In this document: piece after piece, positions 21,749 through 34,081 of the stretch
How the letters are laid out: each line of letters opens with the position of its first letter
Numbering within the stretch: the stretch's first letter is position 1
Source of the DNA: Sphaerosporella brunnea
Lineage: Eukaryota > Ascomycota > Pezizomycetes > Pezizales > Pyronemataceae
Direction of reading: 5' to 3'
Assembly (NCBI GenBank): GCA_008704415.1
Contig: VXIS01000162.1
Span: 1 to 64,000 of the forward strand
DNA length: 64,000 nt
The notes under the pieces: generated by a model
What the model saw: only the letters and a program-made list of their open reading frames with translations
The model's database searches: none
What the model was told of the DNA's origin: nothing
Position numbers and translations under genes: made by a program

Positions 21749-24583
21749 CTCGTAAGGCCTGGAAGGCGATGTTGATCTTCGGTAGTTTGTAAACAAAAAA
21801 ATGTGCTAGATGTCTCACGGGAAGCGTGTGGGATGATGCAACGAGCAAGCTGCCTTGGTATACAAGTATGTAGGGCTGTTGTTGATCTACGGTAGGGGGA
21901 GTGTGTCGTGAAAATAATCAGTCGTCGAGGGGGTTTTCGGGGGGGATCTTTATACAGAAGCTTTGCGCAACAACTAAGCATTCTACTTTTGACGCTTGCT
22001 TTGGCACCCAAAGTGACTAGAGCAGCCAGCAGAACAACTCTGTATCATCTCTGGAGCACATCCATCGCCGTGCAAGGGCAAGGGGGGTAAATACTCTAGA
22101 TACTGAGCTCCAATGAGAGCGGCAGCTGTATATTCAGCAAGTCGGAGCTGGCGTCAACAACAACAACCACAACAGGCGTCTCACAAACCAAGCACCTCCA
22201 TCCCCATCCGCATCCGACAGCTTGGTACGCTATCCTGGTAGAATATAGATACATGTAGTTATCTATCTGATTATGCGCTCAACATGAATTCGCCCTACTT
22301 GTCAATCGCACGCCCGCCTATGTATCACCAGCAGCCCACAGCAGCCTCATCTGGTTGTGAAACAAACAACGTGCAGACTTCGCGTGATTGCCGTTGCCAT
22401 TATTGGTTGTCCAAACGTGAAAAGTTCCGGCCGGTACCCCAGAGGGGCATCTCAAAGTAACCGCGCATGTGGTGACGGCACTTGGCCTGCCAAAGTCGGG
22501 GGAGGGGGCATCAAACGCCTTCACCGGTGCAAAAGAAAGAAAGAGAAAAAAAAAAAAAAAAAAAATAGGTTCGGCCCCCAGATCACAGGATTCCCAGGTG
22601 CGTTGCGTAGCGGGTTCCCAATCCTGGCTGGCCTCATGTGAATTCGAAGAAGAATCGTATGTACAAGCTGGTTCGCCGACACGTATACGTAGGTCATGGC
22701 TAAAGTAGACACTACCGATCCAGTCGATGAGGAGGTTGAGAGTTGCCATAGGTATACTACAGCCCCAGCCACAAAGACCTGTCCAATGGCTTGCCCTCGG
22801 ACTTACCAGACGATATTAAGTACTTACTTAGTTGCATACATACATACTCGTAGAGTAAGAGTAAATAGAATACATAGAAGAATCGGTACTATACTATGTA
22901 CTCTACATGCCATGGCAACTATGCCTTTTCCACGACGCGTGTCCTGATATGCATAACTCGCCGTTCTTGATCTGGACGTCCGATGCCCAGCCCGGCAGCC
23001 TTCCCGCCGAACAGGTAACTATCGCTCACGCATTGCACCATTCCAAACGCCAGCTATGCCAGCGAATCCGAAAAGTGTTTACAGGGTGCATTGCACAAGC
23101 CGTTGAAAACGCCATAAATCGGATTGGCAGCAACCCCTCGAGCCTGTCGCTTGTAGTTGCTTGACATTAGCACCCGTTGCAAAGCACGCGCTCTCGAATT
23201 GGCCCTCCACGGGAACCACGTTGTAGATCCGCTCCCCCCGCTCAACGGATATCGCTAACAGCAGAAAACAGTCGAGTCTGAGACATTTCGCGGAGGGATT
23301 ATGTATGCACCAGCTGGAAAGCGGGGTAAGCGGTATGGAGTTGTGGTTAGGCCTCAATGGACGAGGAGGCGAAGAAGGAAAGGCTGGGGCGGGGCGCATT
23401 TCGGGCGGAAAGTGTTGGAATTGGAAATGCGGCAACGCGAAGCCTCGAAGGTGTAGAGTACATTCTGCTCTAGTCTGCGCGTGCATCAGATGCTGGCAAT
23501 AAACAATCATGCGCGCACCAGGCTTTGAATGTAGAACGCCTCGAGAGCCTTGAGAAACGGACTGCGTGGATGTCCCAATGCAGTAGAGACGGAGAAGGCT
23601 CAGAGAACAATCTCTGATGTGGCGAAACACCAATCATCCATCCATCCCCGTCTCCCATGATCCCAGATCAACAACAACAACAACAACAAAACAAAAATAC
23701 CTGCAGCGAGACACCACACCCACCCACTCATCCGCCTGACCACCACCACCACCACCACCACCACCACCACCACATACTCTACATCTACATTCCCGAACGG
23801 ACACTTATCGTCGAAACACAGCTCAGATGGAAATACTTGTCGCCGTTGGCTCCTTGGGAAAATCCCTCCTGTCAAGACAACCGGCTTTGAGAGGCCAAGT
23901 CCACGCGGAAATTTCGAAAAACACCAGGAGATCTCGGCTCGACTGCCTGCTCTTTTTTTTATGTACGGATGAACCTAACCGTTGGTACCCGCAGCTGCAT
24001 TTGGCCTGCAGAATCCTCATCCCAAAGGAGCACATTCGAGTCGACGACACCGACAACGCAACATCTCCAAGTATAAAACCAGGCTATCCACCCAATCACA
24101 GCGCACTGTTCCAAGGCCTCAGGTATAAATGTCAACGGCGGAACAAATTCTTCATCCCGAAAGAGCTAAGGATTCAGGGGGCTCTCAACGGTGAATTGTC
24201 GCATGTCAAAGCTTCAGACTGCTGAAGGTTACTCGGTGCACAAGCTGTGGGTATTTTCAAATGCGGCCTCGAAAGGATCAGGGCATCTCCGCCACTTAAG
24301 TGGAGCGCGCGATGCTGAAGGGAACGGAAAAGCAAAGAGAAATGCCTATCGTCCGTTCACCATGGTCATGCTTGATCATGGGGTAAATGCAGTAGCGAAC
24401 TGAAGATACCTTGCCACCTCCTGAAGGAGAGACCGCAATTTTCAGGCGATTGCAACAACCTATGTAGGTGACTTTGTGCTTACCTATCTATGAGTTAGTT
24501 CCTGAATTTCTATGGTTCATGCCAAGCAATGTTCAGGCGACTCTGCAAGACATCACACTCAATACTTTTTGCAGCATGGCAAG
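21749..24583. other. Gene-poor stretch with microsatellites
   Basis: About 2.8 kb without a supported gene. It includes the promoter and leader of the Gln/Pro-rich gene, an A19-type run near 22547-22565, (CAA)n at 23671-23692 and (CAC)n at 23740-23772. Confidence 0.45.
23740..23772. repeat. (CAC)n microsatellite
   Basis: About eleven consecutive CAC triplets on the plus strand. Confidence 0.95.
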
Positions 24584-24717
24584 TACCGTAAAAACTCGCG
24601 AGTAAGGGAATGGGCTACGTCACTGGCTAAGTCACTGCGCCATGTGGCAAAGTCACTAAGCCTACATGGCGCAGTGACTTAGCCCATTCCCTTCCTTACT
24701 CGCGAGTTTTTACGGTA
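24584..24717. mobile_element. 134-bp Stowaway-like MITE (hairpin, TA ends)
   Basis: Ends are perfect inverted repeats starting TACCGTAAAAACTCGCGAG and running 24 bp, after which pairing continues with small gaps through GAATGGGCTA and AGTCACTGCGCCATG almost to the centre. TA at each end suits a Tc1/mariner-type target. Internal direct copies of AAGTCACT are present. No coding capacity. Confidence 0.85.
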
Positions 24718-27700
24718 TTGCCTACATACCCCGGTAGGATTGGGACTAAGAGAAATAGATTGCCAAAAATGGATTTAATATGGCTGGCTATGTACCAAGC
24801 TCAGACTCTACGGCGAACAGACCACTTTCTACGGCTGGTGGGTTCATTCTTTGTACTCCTAACCGAAATTGAATACCGCGGACTAACGTGCATATTTAGG
24901 ATCCAATCGCCTCGAGTATTCAAAAACCGTCGCTACATAACCACACGGGGAAGCACAGTAATCGTTCTACGGGGATCTGCCGCCGCCGCATTCGAACGCT
25001 TTGGGCCAGTCAGCAAAGCCCCCGGCCGCATCAAGGCCGCCGGGTGCGTGTAGCCACTAAGTGCGGAAATGATTTCTCTGGCGGTTCTCGCGAGTATGCA
25101 GGGGAGGGAAGGTGCCCCACAAGATGGAATAGGTAAAATACCACATCTTTACGGGTGGAACTTATTCCGGTGACGGCACTATACCTTTACTGTAACTGAG
25201 TACTTGAGGTTCAATGCAGCTTCAAAGTGAGTTGCATACAAGTGTCCTTTCGTCCTGCTTCTGGGTTCACGACGCTCTAAACACAGAAGGTCTCGATATC
25301 AGCTCACATTGTCCACCTTCAGACTCGAAATATTCTAAAGTTGACACCGATCTCGATCTGGTCTTCGACAACTATTTTATTAAATCAAGCCGAGGACTGC
25401 ACATACTGGATGCGGACGTGGCCGCCCTGCTTATCGTGGAAACCTCCCGTTTTCTTCCACGTCGTTTTGGGGGCTTGCCCATTATCAGCGCAAGGAGCCT
25501 TGGGTTTCCAGTGCAGCACTTTGTGCAGATCGCATAACTCGACAGAAAGCTAAATTCATAGCACAGGTTTCGATTTTTGGTTGTGCCCCTGCACTCTCCA
25601 CACACGTGCACAAAATCACCCAACGCAAGCTACATGTTTTTGGGTCGCCCCCATGCTGCCTGCAGCTGTCTCAAATTGTGGACGGTTTGGTGGCATTGGT
25701 CTGTCGGGGTATGAGATGTGAGTTGCGACACCAGCGGTCACCTCACTCGATCGCAAAGACGAACCACTCCTCCTCCTCCTATCGGAGAGTCAAAGGATGC
25801 CGAATCACGGACGGAGAGATAGAGCCGACCAACTCGTCTGTTGTTGTGCAGAGAGAGATCTGACGTGTGCACCTGTGCTATTTCAAGATATTCTCAGCAC
25901 GCATTATATCATACCCATATGCTGACCTGAGGAACATCCCTTCATGATCGCCCCGGAAAACGCCGCTCTTTGAGCTTGGGCATGCAGACGAACGGATCTC
26001 GACGCAGAGCCAATGTTGGGGGGCCCCGATGTGGATAGTTGCTGGAGGGGCAGTCACTTGAGTATGTAGTAGGCAGTACTTCGATGCTTATGCGGCATTG
26101 CGGTGCCTACATATTCTGGTTGGGCGACTTCTCAACAATTCAAGATTCCGTCAGCCCCTATACAATACACGCAGCCAGCTTTCTAATTCGCGATTTTGGT
26201 CTGGTGGTTGAGAGATTCTCGTATTGAAGTAGCAACCCGTGTTTTGTTTGCAGCGGGTTGTTTATCTCCACAACCAAGTGCATCGCAGATTGGCACGTAC
26301 CTGCATGTTTTGCATTGATCAGCGTCTTACCAAACGTCTGGACAAACATCCTATCACATCCCTTGGCTGGTATAGCGGCGGGTACATACGTAGCTCATGT
26401 ACCATGCGATCTCATCATCGCCATCTCATGCACAGAACCAACACGAAAAATAAAAAACGCCACCGTGTTTGCGTTCACCCCCTCTCTATCTACCTGCCCC
26501 GAAAATGGGGCATCTAGCTGTGTTCCCGCCACACCTTTCTTTCGCAACCTGCTTGCACGGCCATTCTTTCCATTCGTGTGCGTATCTACCTCCCCCCACG
26601 CATAGATACCCCTCTCGAGTGCATTTCTGTGTACCCATCCGACTTTCAGTGCACGCCCCATACCCCCTCATTGGCACGTCCCTATATACCCCCACGGTTA
26701 CATCTTTCTCTATCTCGACCAGCTCACGTCTTGCAACGTCAATTATCTATCGGTCCCGGACGTCGGCATGTGCAGCGACGGATGCTCCGCCAATAGGGTT
26801 TCCTGTGAACGCTTTCATGCCCGGGTTGGCGTCTGGCGTTGGCCATGGCTTTCGGCAAATATTTTATCCTTCGGAAGAAACTTCTTGCATTCCGGGAACT
26901 GCTCGTAACCTCAGTCTACGAACTTCCGGGTGCACGATGCAGTGCGTGCTGCCGCCGAAGCATATCAGCTGCATGCGCATGGCAGTTGAGTTTCGCTTCG
27001 TCCCGCGTCAACCTAAAACGGCCGCCGCCATAGTCATAAACGAAAACTCTGGTTTGACTTCACGTTTCAGAAACTGTGACGGGTGACGTCGAGGGCCACG
27101 AGTATTATCGGCATCATCTAGGTAGATCTCTCGAGGCTTTAGAGTAGATTGGCAGCTGTATTCTGCTCACCCATAAGTAGATCTAAAATTCGAGGCCTTT
27201 CACTGTGCTCTACTGTTCCGATGCAGGGTGTGATGGGTCTTGTACTTCTGGCTCTGGGGCTCATTGGCTCGCTTATCGGAAGCCCCTCCATCGATATACC
27301 GGTGTATATACACTTCACGATCATAGCAAATGCAGTCATCAATGTCAAAAGGCGTCCGGATGCCCCTCTCTACCATTACAGCACTAGAAAGTATAATTGC
27401 GGGCATGTGGATTTCTAACAAGTCATGGGCGGTGATTGAGGAGATTAGCGTTTTTTGGAGTGTTCCCGGGTCTTTGGTGGATTGCTTTTGCTGGACTTAA
27501 ACTGTATTCATAAAAGCATCCCTTACGATTCATAACGATAATTTATGCAGATTAAACTTTTTACTGTTTGGATGATTTTACATGATGGAGTGCGCTCGAG
27601 TGCTTTATGGTGAATCACTTGAATCCACAATGAAATGTGCTCGTACGCACGCGCAGCTATGCATTCCAAAACGACGGGTTTACTTCGAAAATAAGGGTCC

Positions 27701-28050
27701 ACTCGGACAGCTGGCTAGCCCTCGGGCTTCAAAAACCTGTTAACATCGGCTGGTTTGCAAGAGAAGATGCAGCAGCGAGCAGCAGCATGTGAAAGGATTC
27801 AGTCGGTGCAAGCACTTGCACGCCGCCCTGCCACACGCGAATAAGCTATAACCAAACTCTCCCAGCCTGCTCTTAGAGAGTGTGAGACTTGTCGAACTTA
27901 CACTCTCTCTTTCTCGAATATGACTTCTCGAACTCTCACAATTCCAGTATTTAAGCAGCGTTACGGCAGGCCCTGGGTCATTCAACGGTCTCCTCTTCAC
28001 TTCTGCGCTTTCGATCCCTCTTAATCATTGTATCTCACGCACGTCTAAAA
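24718..28050. other. Long gene-poor stretch
   Basis: About 3.3 kb with no supportable gene; scattered small open frames lack recognisable motifs. The last 150 bp are CT-rich and form the promoter and leader of the gene at 28051. Confidence 0.4.
27948..27955 (+). promoter_or_regulatory. TATA-like box upstream of the 28051 gene
   Basis: TATTTAAG lies about 100 bp before the ATG, after a CT-rich tract (27898-27920). Position suits a core promoter; inferred only. Confidence 0.35.
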
Positions 28051-28851
28051 ATGTCAACTCATCACGACTCGGACGCCACGATCGACAACCCATTCCCTTC
28101 GAACTCTTCTATCGAAGGAAGACTGTTTGCTACCCCACCCATGAATGCAAAGAATGAGGTGGTGGTCAGACCGAACACAAGAGATACTGAGCCGGAGCCG
28201 GAGTCAGCTACCAGGGCGAGACCTACCGCCCTGCCTGGCATTGACGACAGATACTCGAGCATGGGCTTATTCCTCATGCGCAATCCTGTACCCAAATTGC
28301 CAGAGCACGGTGAGGACATGGTCCTCGGCACTAGGATAGCTGTGGAAGACTGGCATGAGAAGCTTTGTCTGCACGGGAAAGCCCTGGGCATCGACGACTC
28401 AGGGCTGGTCTCCCTCCTGAAGGGTCGCGGTCTGCCTGAATGGTTTTTGCCTTACATATTCCCAGACGAATATGTGGCTGGAGACGAAGAATATTTCAAG
28501 CCCAGCCCTTCCGCCTCATCCGCCGACAGCCGCAATCCCCCGATCAGACTGCCCCCTCTGGGTTCTTTGGCCCCCAACCATTCGAACACACTGGCGCCCC
28601 TGGGACTGTCGGCCATCAACCCGCCACAACAGCCCTTTGGCTACGACCAGATGCTGGAGCCGGAACCCCAGACAGCACTCGCAGAGAGTGAGACACCAAT
28701 CCAAAGGGTCCGAGCTTCCTGCTTAGTAACTGCGTTGGGAACGCCGTGTCCCAGCCCAAATGACACGGGGCACGAGTGTGGGTGGGTTTTCGGGAGGAAT
28801 GGGGAGCCCGTGGGGTTCCACAGACAAGTTGAGCTTTGTTGGGAGCAGTAG
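28051..28851 (+). CDS. Unknown 266-residue protein
   Basis: Single exon starting MSTHHDSDATIDNPFPSN. Residues 1-65 are polar and disordered. A central part (about 70-150) looks folded, with DDRYSSMGLFLMRNPVPKLP and DDSGLVSLLKGRGLPEWFLP. The last 120 residues are Pro-rich with a short Cys-containing tail (CLVTALGTPCPSPNDTGHEC). No signal peptide, membrane segment or known domain was recognised. Support for a real gene is the ATG after a TATA-like box, a CT-rich leader and a full-length frame with balanced composition. Confidence 0.5.
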   Translation: MSTHHDSDATIDNPFPSNSSIEGRLFATPPMNAKNEVVVRPNTRDTEPEPESATRARPTALPGIDDRYSSMGLFLMRNPVPKLPEHGEDMVLGTRIAVEDWHEKLCLHGKALGIDDSGLVSLLKGRGLPEWFLPYIFPDEYVAGDEEYFKPSPSASSADSRNPPIRLPPLGSLAPNHSNTLAPLGLSAINPPQQPFGYDQMLEPEPQTALAESETPIQRVRASCLVTALGTPCPSPNDTGHECGWVFGRNGEPVGFHRQVELCWEQ

Positions 28852-31800
28852 GCATAGGTTGGGGAAGTGAGAGGAGGTGAAGAGGGGGAACTAACGGGGG
28901 ACAATATCTTGAGCCAGTAAGCAAGACCCTGGCGGTAGTCCTGTTTATTTTGCTCTTATGGGGTTCTTCACGCTGGTCCACGGCCAGCATGAGTGAGGTC
29001 ACATGGCCGCCGGAGCGCCAGGAAGCGACCAAACTGAGCGTCTTTTCGACAAGCATGGAGTACAAATCCGGTAGAATACCTTCTATCGTGCGAACGCGAC
29101 GAGTTGTTGGTGCGGTCATGCCATAAGGAAATGTACGAGGAGCTGGTTCAAGGGAATCCTTCCGAAAGGGAGGTGATAAGAGGATCCGAGCGGAAGATGG
29201 GATAGGTGGGTGATTTCCTTTCGTTTCTGGGTGCAGGACTGAAGGAATGGCATTTGTACTAGTACATGGTGTGCAAAAAAAAAAAACACAACCTATCAAT
29301 TAATATATTAATACATCTGGCTGCAAAGAACCCATTTCAAAGCGTGAGTTCTCAACATGGCCAACGCCATGTTCTGGAGCAATTGAAAAAAAAATTACCG
29401 TAGAATTCTTTATATACCGCGCGGTGGCGAAGTGACGGTATATCAGCGCCTCCCTAAGGAGTAACCACTCGCGATATTTCACCAAGATGGCCAAGGTTGG
29501 TCCTAGACTCCGACTTATGGATATGTTCGTACTGCCCAACTCAGTGTGGTGCCAATTTTGGTCAACCCCAAGCAATGCTGTTTCTCCTTGAAGTTTCCAA
29601 AACGGAGTCTCCGGCCGGTCTTTGACTGATGTTTTTCTACTTGAAGTGAAGCTCGAGACGGACCGCTACAGCAGCGGGAGGGGAGTTCGGAGATGCTGCC
29701 TTAGCCTGCCTATGCAGATCCGCCATGCCAAAGCCGTGACTTCGGAGTGGAGCCATGGAGAAGAACATCGTCATCAGGAACTCCCGAGCTCATGACTCCC
29801 GGAATTCCGCACGCTACGGGAGTTGTACCTGCAGAATCAGTGCAGATCCTCAAAAAAAAAAAACGTGGGGCAGGGAACTACCCATATTGCATGCAGATCA
29901 CAAGCCCCACTCCTCAGAGTCAACATCATCTTTCGAACCGTGAATCAGAGTTATCTGGTTGCACTCACCGCCGAGATATGGGGGAAATCCCCAATTGCTG
30001 GGAACGTCTATGCTCAATTTTCGCCACAATTCAGAAGCACTGCTTTCTTGACTTGAACGCTGATAAAACATCTGAGCTTATCCGATCAGATGAAAGGGAA
30101 AGATACAAAAAACGACAATGGAGTCATGGACGCATGAAACGGAGACATGTCCGCACCCATGCTCCCAATGTTAGCGTCGGACCATACGATTGAACCGGAT
30201 ACCCGAAGGAGCCAACGCTCCAACACTGAATTTTGCGCAAAACTTGACGAACATTTACGGGAAACGGCCCTGAGGGATCATCGAGTGATCCACGTACATT
30301 CGTTCTTTAAGTTGGCGACTAAAGGTTGGGGGAGACGGTGAGATCATCAGATGCGGGGTTGAATGCGAGAGCTTCTCGCACTCTGTAGACTTTAGTAGAG
30401 TAGGAATAAAAGTACCAACTACTAAAGGCGTTGTTAGGTAGAAAAAAAACAGTCGTTGATCATGACGACAACCTCGAAATTAAGCGCATCTGAAGACCCA
30501 TGACAACACCGCGCCCCATAAAGAGATACACAGCAACACTGCATGCCAAACAGGATGAAAGCAGTATTGCAAGCAGATGAACTAGCTATCAACTTGATGG
30601 GGTGCGGCGTTGTCATGCAGCATGTAGATGGGCTGCAACAAAACTGGGATACATCTGGCCGCTTCACACTTGGTCACTCGACTCAACTTCTGCGGCTGAA
30701 AGATGGGAATGGAGCTCCCACAAAACCGAAATGTGCGCAAAACTCCAGGCCGCGATCCCCCTTGTTCCACCCATCAAGGTGGTGCCGGCAGCCGCAACAA
30801 CATTCTCTCCCTCCAGAAATTGTCTGTCAGAACAAATCATTCCAACGTTCCACAGTTGGAGTGATGCTATCCGCGGTCGTGAAGAGACAGAATAAATAGA
30901 TAATAGATGCCGCTTCGCGGTGAAACTTGCGGGGACGATGCCTGGCTTACTAGGGCCCGGACGGTTGAGTTCAGTCCAAAGCCACGTGATCCTTCCTACC
31001 TAAGCTTCAGACGCATCTGCGGCTTCTACCTGTCAACACCGACAGCACAGTTATCTATTTCAGTCCTTTGATCGATTGTTCGTGCTCGCTTGTACGCATC
31101 TCATCTCATCGCCGTGCTCTTCCCCACTACGCTAGTGGTCACACCAGCACCGCAGGGCGACGTGAGCGAATTTCATGGTGCAAGCACGCCGCCATGGCTG
31201 GCTCCCTGCGCGATGCGAGATGGCCTTCCGGCGGCGCGGGTGGAGGGCATCTAATCTATCTAGCGTGGTTCGGAGGTGCCGCAACGACGACAACTGCAAC
31301 AACCACAACGACAACGACAACGGCAACAACAGCAACAACCAGCAACAACCAGCAGCCCGAGGGGATCGCGCTGGACGGTTTCCTTAAAGTGGCCTGGCTG
31401 GCGGTCCAGTCACCAGTGGCTGTCTAGCAGCTATCCAGGTGAGGGGGTGAGGTGAGGGGTGAGGGGTGAGGGGGGTGAGGGGACGTGAGGGCCCACCGAG
31501 GGGGAGAGGAGCCAGTTCACATCGAGCAGCAGCAGTGATCAGGACCGCCCACACCCGGTTCCGGCTGCAAAATTGAAAAACGAAGAGCAATGTGGTGGGC
31601 ACATGGTTGATTTCTGCGCTTTTGCAATTGGCCCCCTTGGATTTTTCTTTTTTGCTTTGCTGCGTCCCAGACTGCGGGTGTGTATCCAGACAGGCCGCTT
31701 GCCTGCAAAATTCGCTGTGTCTGCAGGGAAATGATCCTGTCAGTTTTTAGCGCTGGTTTGGTTTCTTTCTTTCCTTCTTTCTGCTTTCGCGGGAAGGAAG

Positions 31801-32024
31801 CAACAACAAACTAACTATGTTAACCCTCGCTGCCTTCACCGACGTCCCCCGAAAATGTGGAAGCCTAGTAGAAGCATCTCTTCCCCGTTACCTACGAGCC
31901 CCCCCATTGAGCTTCTGCAGCAGTTGACCCTTCACTTCACCACTTAGGTAGGCTCCTGGCATCAATCTGCGGTTGGTCGTACACTGACAATCCGCTGACC
32001 AAACCAAACGTGCAGACAGCCACA
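28852..32024. other. Gene-poor stretch with low-complexity repeats
   Basis: About 3.2 kb. An ACA/AAC-rich patch lies at 31270-31350 and a G-rich minisatellite at 31440-31490. A minus frame at 29299-28616 overlaps the 28051 gene antisense and was not accepted. Confidence 0.4.
31440..31490 (+). repeat. GGGGTGA-type minisatellite
   Basis: Seven irregular copies of GTGAGGGG in tandem. The runs of four or more Gs could form G-quadruplexes on the plus strand. Confidence 0.85.
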
Positions 32025-32159
32025 ATGTTTTATGCCTATGATTCCGCCTTTGGAGGACGCGGAGTCTCAGATGCCGTCAAACAACCGAAGCCCCCTAAGC
32101 CCCCGAAGGAGAGAACACCTGGCAAACCAGAATCCATAAGCTCCAATTCCTCCGAACGA

Positions 32160-32190
<31 letters not shown>

Positions 32191-34081
32191 CTTCTTCGCA
32201 AGGCGGTGGCTATGCACGATCCGTGAGTTCAGCAATGACCGGCAGATCTTCCTCAGAGAAATCGGCATTCGGCTTCAGTTTCGGCTTCTCTAGAAAGGCA
32301 TCCAAAAGCCAGCTACATCTAAAGCTTCCTTCTCTGCATAGGCCTCACAGTCGCAACTCGGAAGATCCAGCAAGACCACCGGCTTCGAGAGATGGAAGGG
32401 CGTCCCCGCTGCCTATCACGCCATCTGGACCAGCAACTGCGCAAGTCGCTCATGATTTTGCACTCTCAAAAAGTTTCACCAGGCCCACCGATTATATGCA
32501 TGGCTCCGCCGGTCCACCGCCCCCAAGCCCTGGATTGTCGGTAACGCAGAGTTTCGACAATAGGAGTCTGAGGGGTTCTCGGACGCCTAAGACGGTCTCA
32601 TTAAATAGTATAGATAGGTACGATCCCAATATAGTGATGCGGGTCATTGTGATGGGATGGTTGGTCGGAGAACGGACACCGCAGGCTATGGCCAACCACA
32701 GCATGGTAAATTTGCAATAACGGCGCTGATGGAATTCGTAGCACATACCGATCACTTTCTCCTCGGGAAACGTTGATGGAAAGTCGTTTGGATGATTACG
32801 CCGAAAACAGTATTCTCGACATGTTTCCTTTGACGCCTGATTCTACCACACCAAGCTTTCCATCGATCGACCGCACTTCATCCGCATGCAACTCTCCCTT
32901 CCGCAGAAGAACTTCTGGCTCGGACAGTGTAGGATCTGCCAGCGTTAGTAGTAGCACATATTCCGACGATCGGTTCCGGCCCGGTGGATTGCCGACGATT
33001 ATAGATTCAGAACTTCCAGATATGCCGCATCCGCCTCTTCCACCAGTTCCGGGGATGGGGCCGGGGAAGTCACCTTTCGAACAGGCGATTGCGAGGATGG
33101 AGGGTTCGGGGCTGAAGATGATGCTGAGACGACTGAGCGAGGATTGGGGCACAGCCAGGAACGATCATAACATCGAAGAGGTGCTGTTTGAGCAGCAGCT
33201 GTGGTCGCTGATGGCAAGGCAATGGTTGACCCAAGGCAAGCAATTGCAAAGTCCTGCGCACGAAGCACTGCTGGACGATCCCCATCCCGAGGAGGAGAAA
33301 CGGATTTTGAACCTTCATGGTTCTATTGGTCTGTAACCTCTGAGTGATCTAAATTGTGGTAGGACATATTGCTGACATTGAAACAGCGGATGGATGGGTA
33401 CTGGCGGCAAAATATCCGGACATCATGGTCTACACGCTGTCAGCGGATCAAGACGAACCGCTGGTCCAAAACCATAACTGGGCCGCACCAAGAAACCATC
33501 ACATTTCCTGTATCCCCGCCACCGACGACTTTTTTCCTTTTCCAGATAACCACTTTGATGTCATCACATCCCGCCGCTTCGCTTCGGTCGTCAAATCCAA
33601 GAGCTGGCTTTCCGTCTTCCAGGAATGTCACAGATGTCTCAAGCCCCGTGGATGGCTCGAGGTCCAATCACTCGATGCCGTGCCTAGTCGGCACGGAGAA
33701 CTCCTTACTGCCTGGCTGGAGGCACGATTAATACCAGGCATCGAGGATTCCGGGTTGGTAGCGAAGTCTGCGAAGCGAGTACTGGATTACATGGAGATTG
33801 CAGGATTCGGGGAGATCAAGACGTGCAAAATAGCCCTGCCGGTCATAGCCAAGGCCAGCCTCTCGCACGAGCATCAAGACAAGCAGGATGCGGTGAAGTT
33901 GATGGTGCACACGGGGAGGCACTATTACCAGGAGCTTTACCGAGAGTTTTTGAGGGGTGGTTGTAGTGGCAGCGGCGGCAAGTCACCGTGGTGGTGGGGG
34001 AACAAGACGATTCGAGAGGAGTGTGAGAGGATGGGGACATTGTTTGGGTTCTTGGTCTCGTTTGGACAAAAGGAATTTTAG
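32025..34081 (+). CDS. Fungal SAM-dependent methyltransferase-like protein
   Basis: Three exons, 32025-32617, 32742-33328 and 33387-34081, give about 624 residues; all phases fit (introns 124 and 58 nt). The N-terminal 300 residues are disordered, with a 12-Ser run (from a TTC repeat, residues 47-58) and Pro-rich stretches. Motifs around the first join read SIDSTYRSLSPRE. The C-terminal methyltransferase fold has motif I reduced to LNLHGSIADGWVLAAKYPD, then VYTLSADQD, FPFPDNHFDVITSR (motif II) and ECHRCLKPRGWLEVQSLDAV (motif III). Such long-N-terminus methyltransferases are common in ascomycetes, substrate unknown. The glycine-rich loop is degenerate, so activity is not certain. Confidence 0.8.
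32161..32197 (+). repeat. (TTC)n microsatellite coding poly-Ser
   Basis: A TCT/TTC triplet run inside the first methyltransferase exon; it codes for about twelve serines. Confidence 0.9.

Noticed and set aside
28616..29299. 227-residue minus-strand open frame antisense to the 28051 gene
   Set aside because: No recognisable domain, overlaps a better plus-strand frame and lacks promoter or splice support.
29398..29445. TACCGTAGAAT similar to the MITE end, next to an ATATACCG...CGGTATAT palindrome
   Set aside because: Only about a dozen bases match and there is no partner inverted end, so an insertion cannot be shown.
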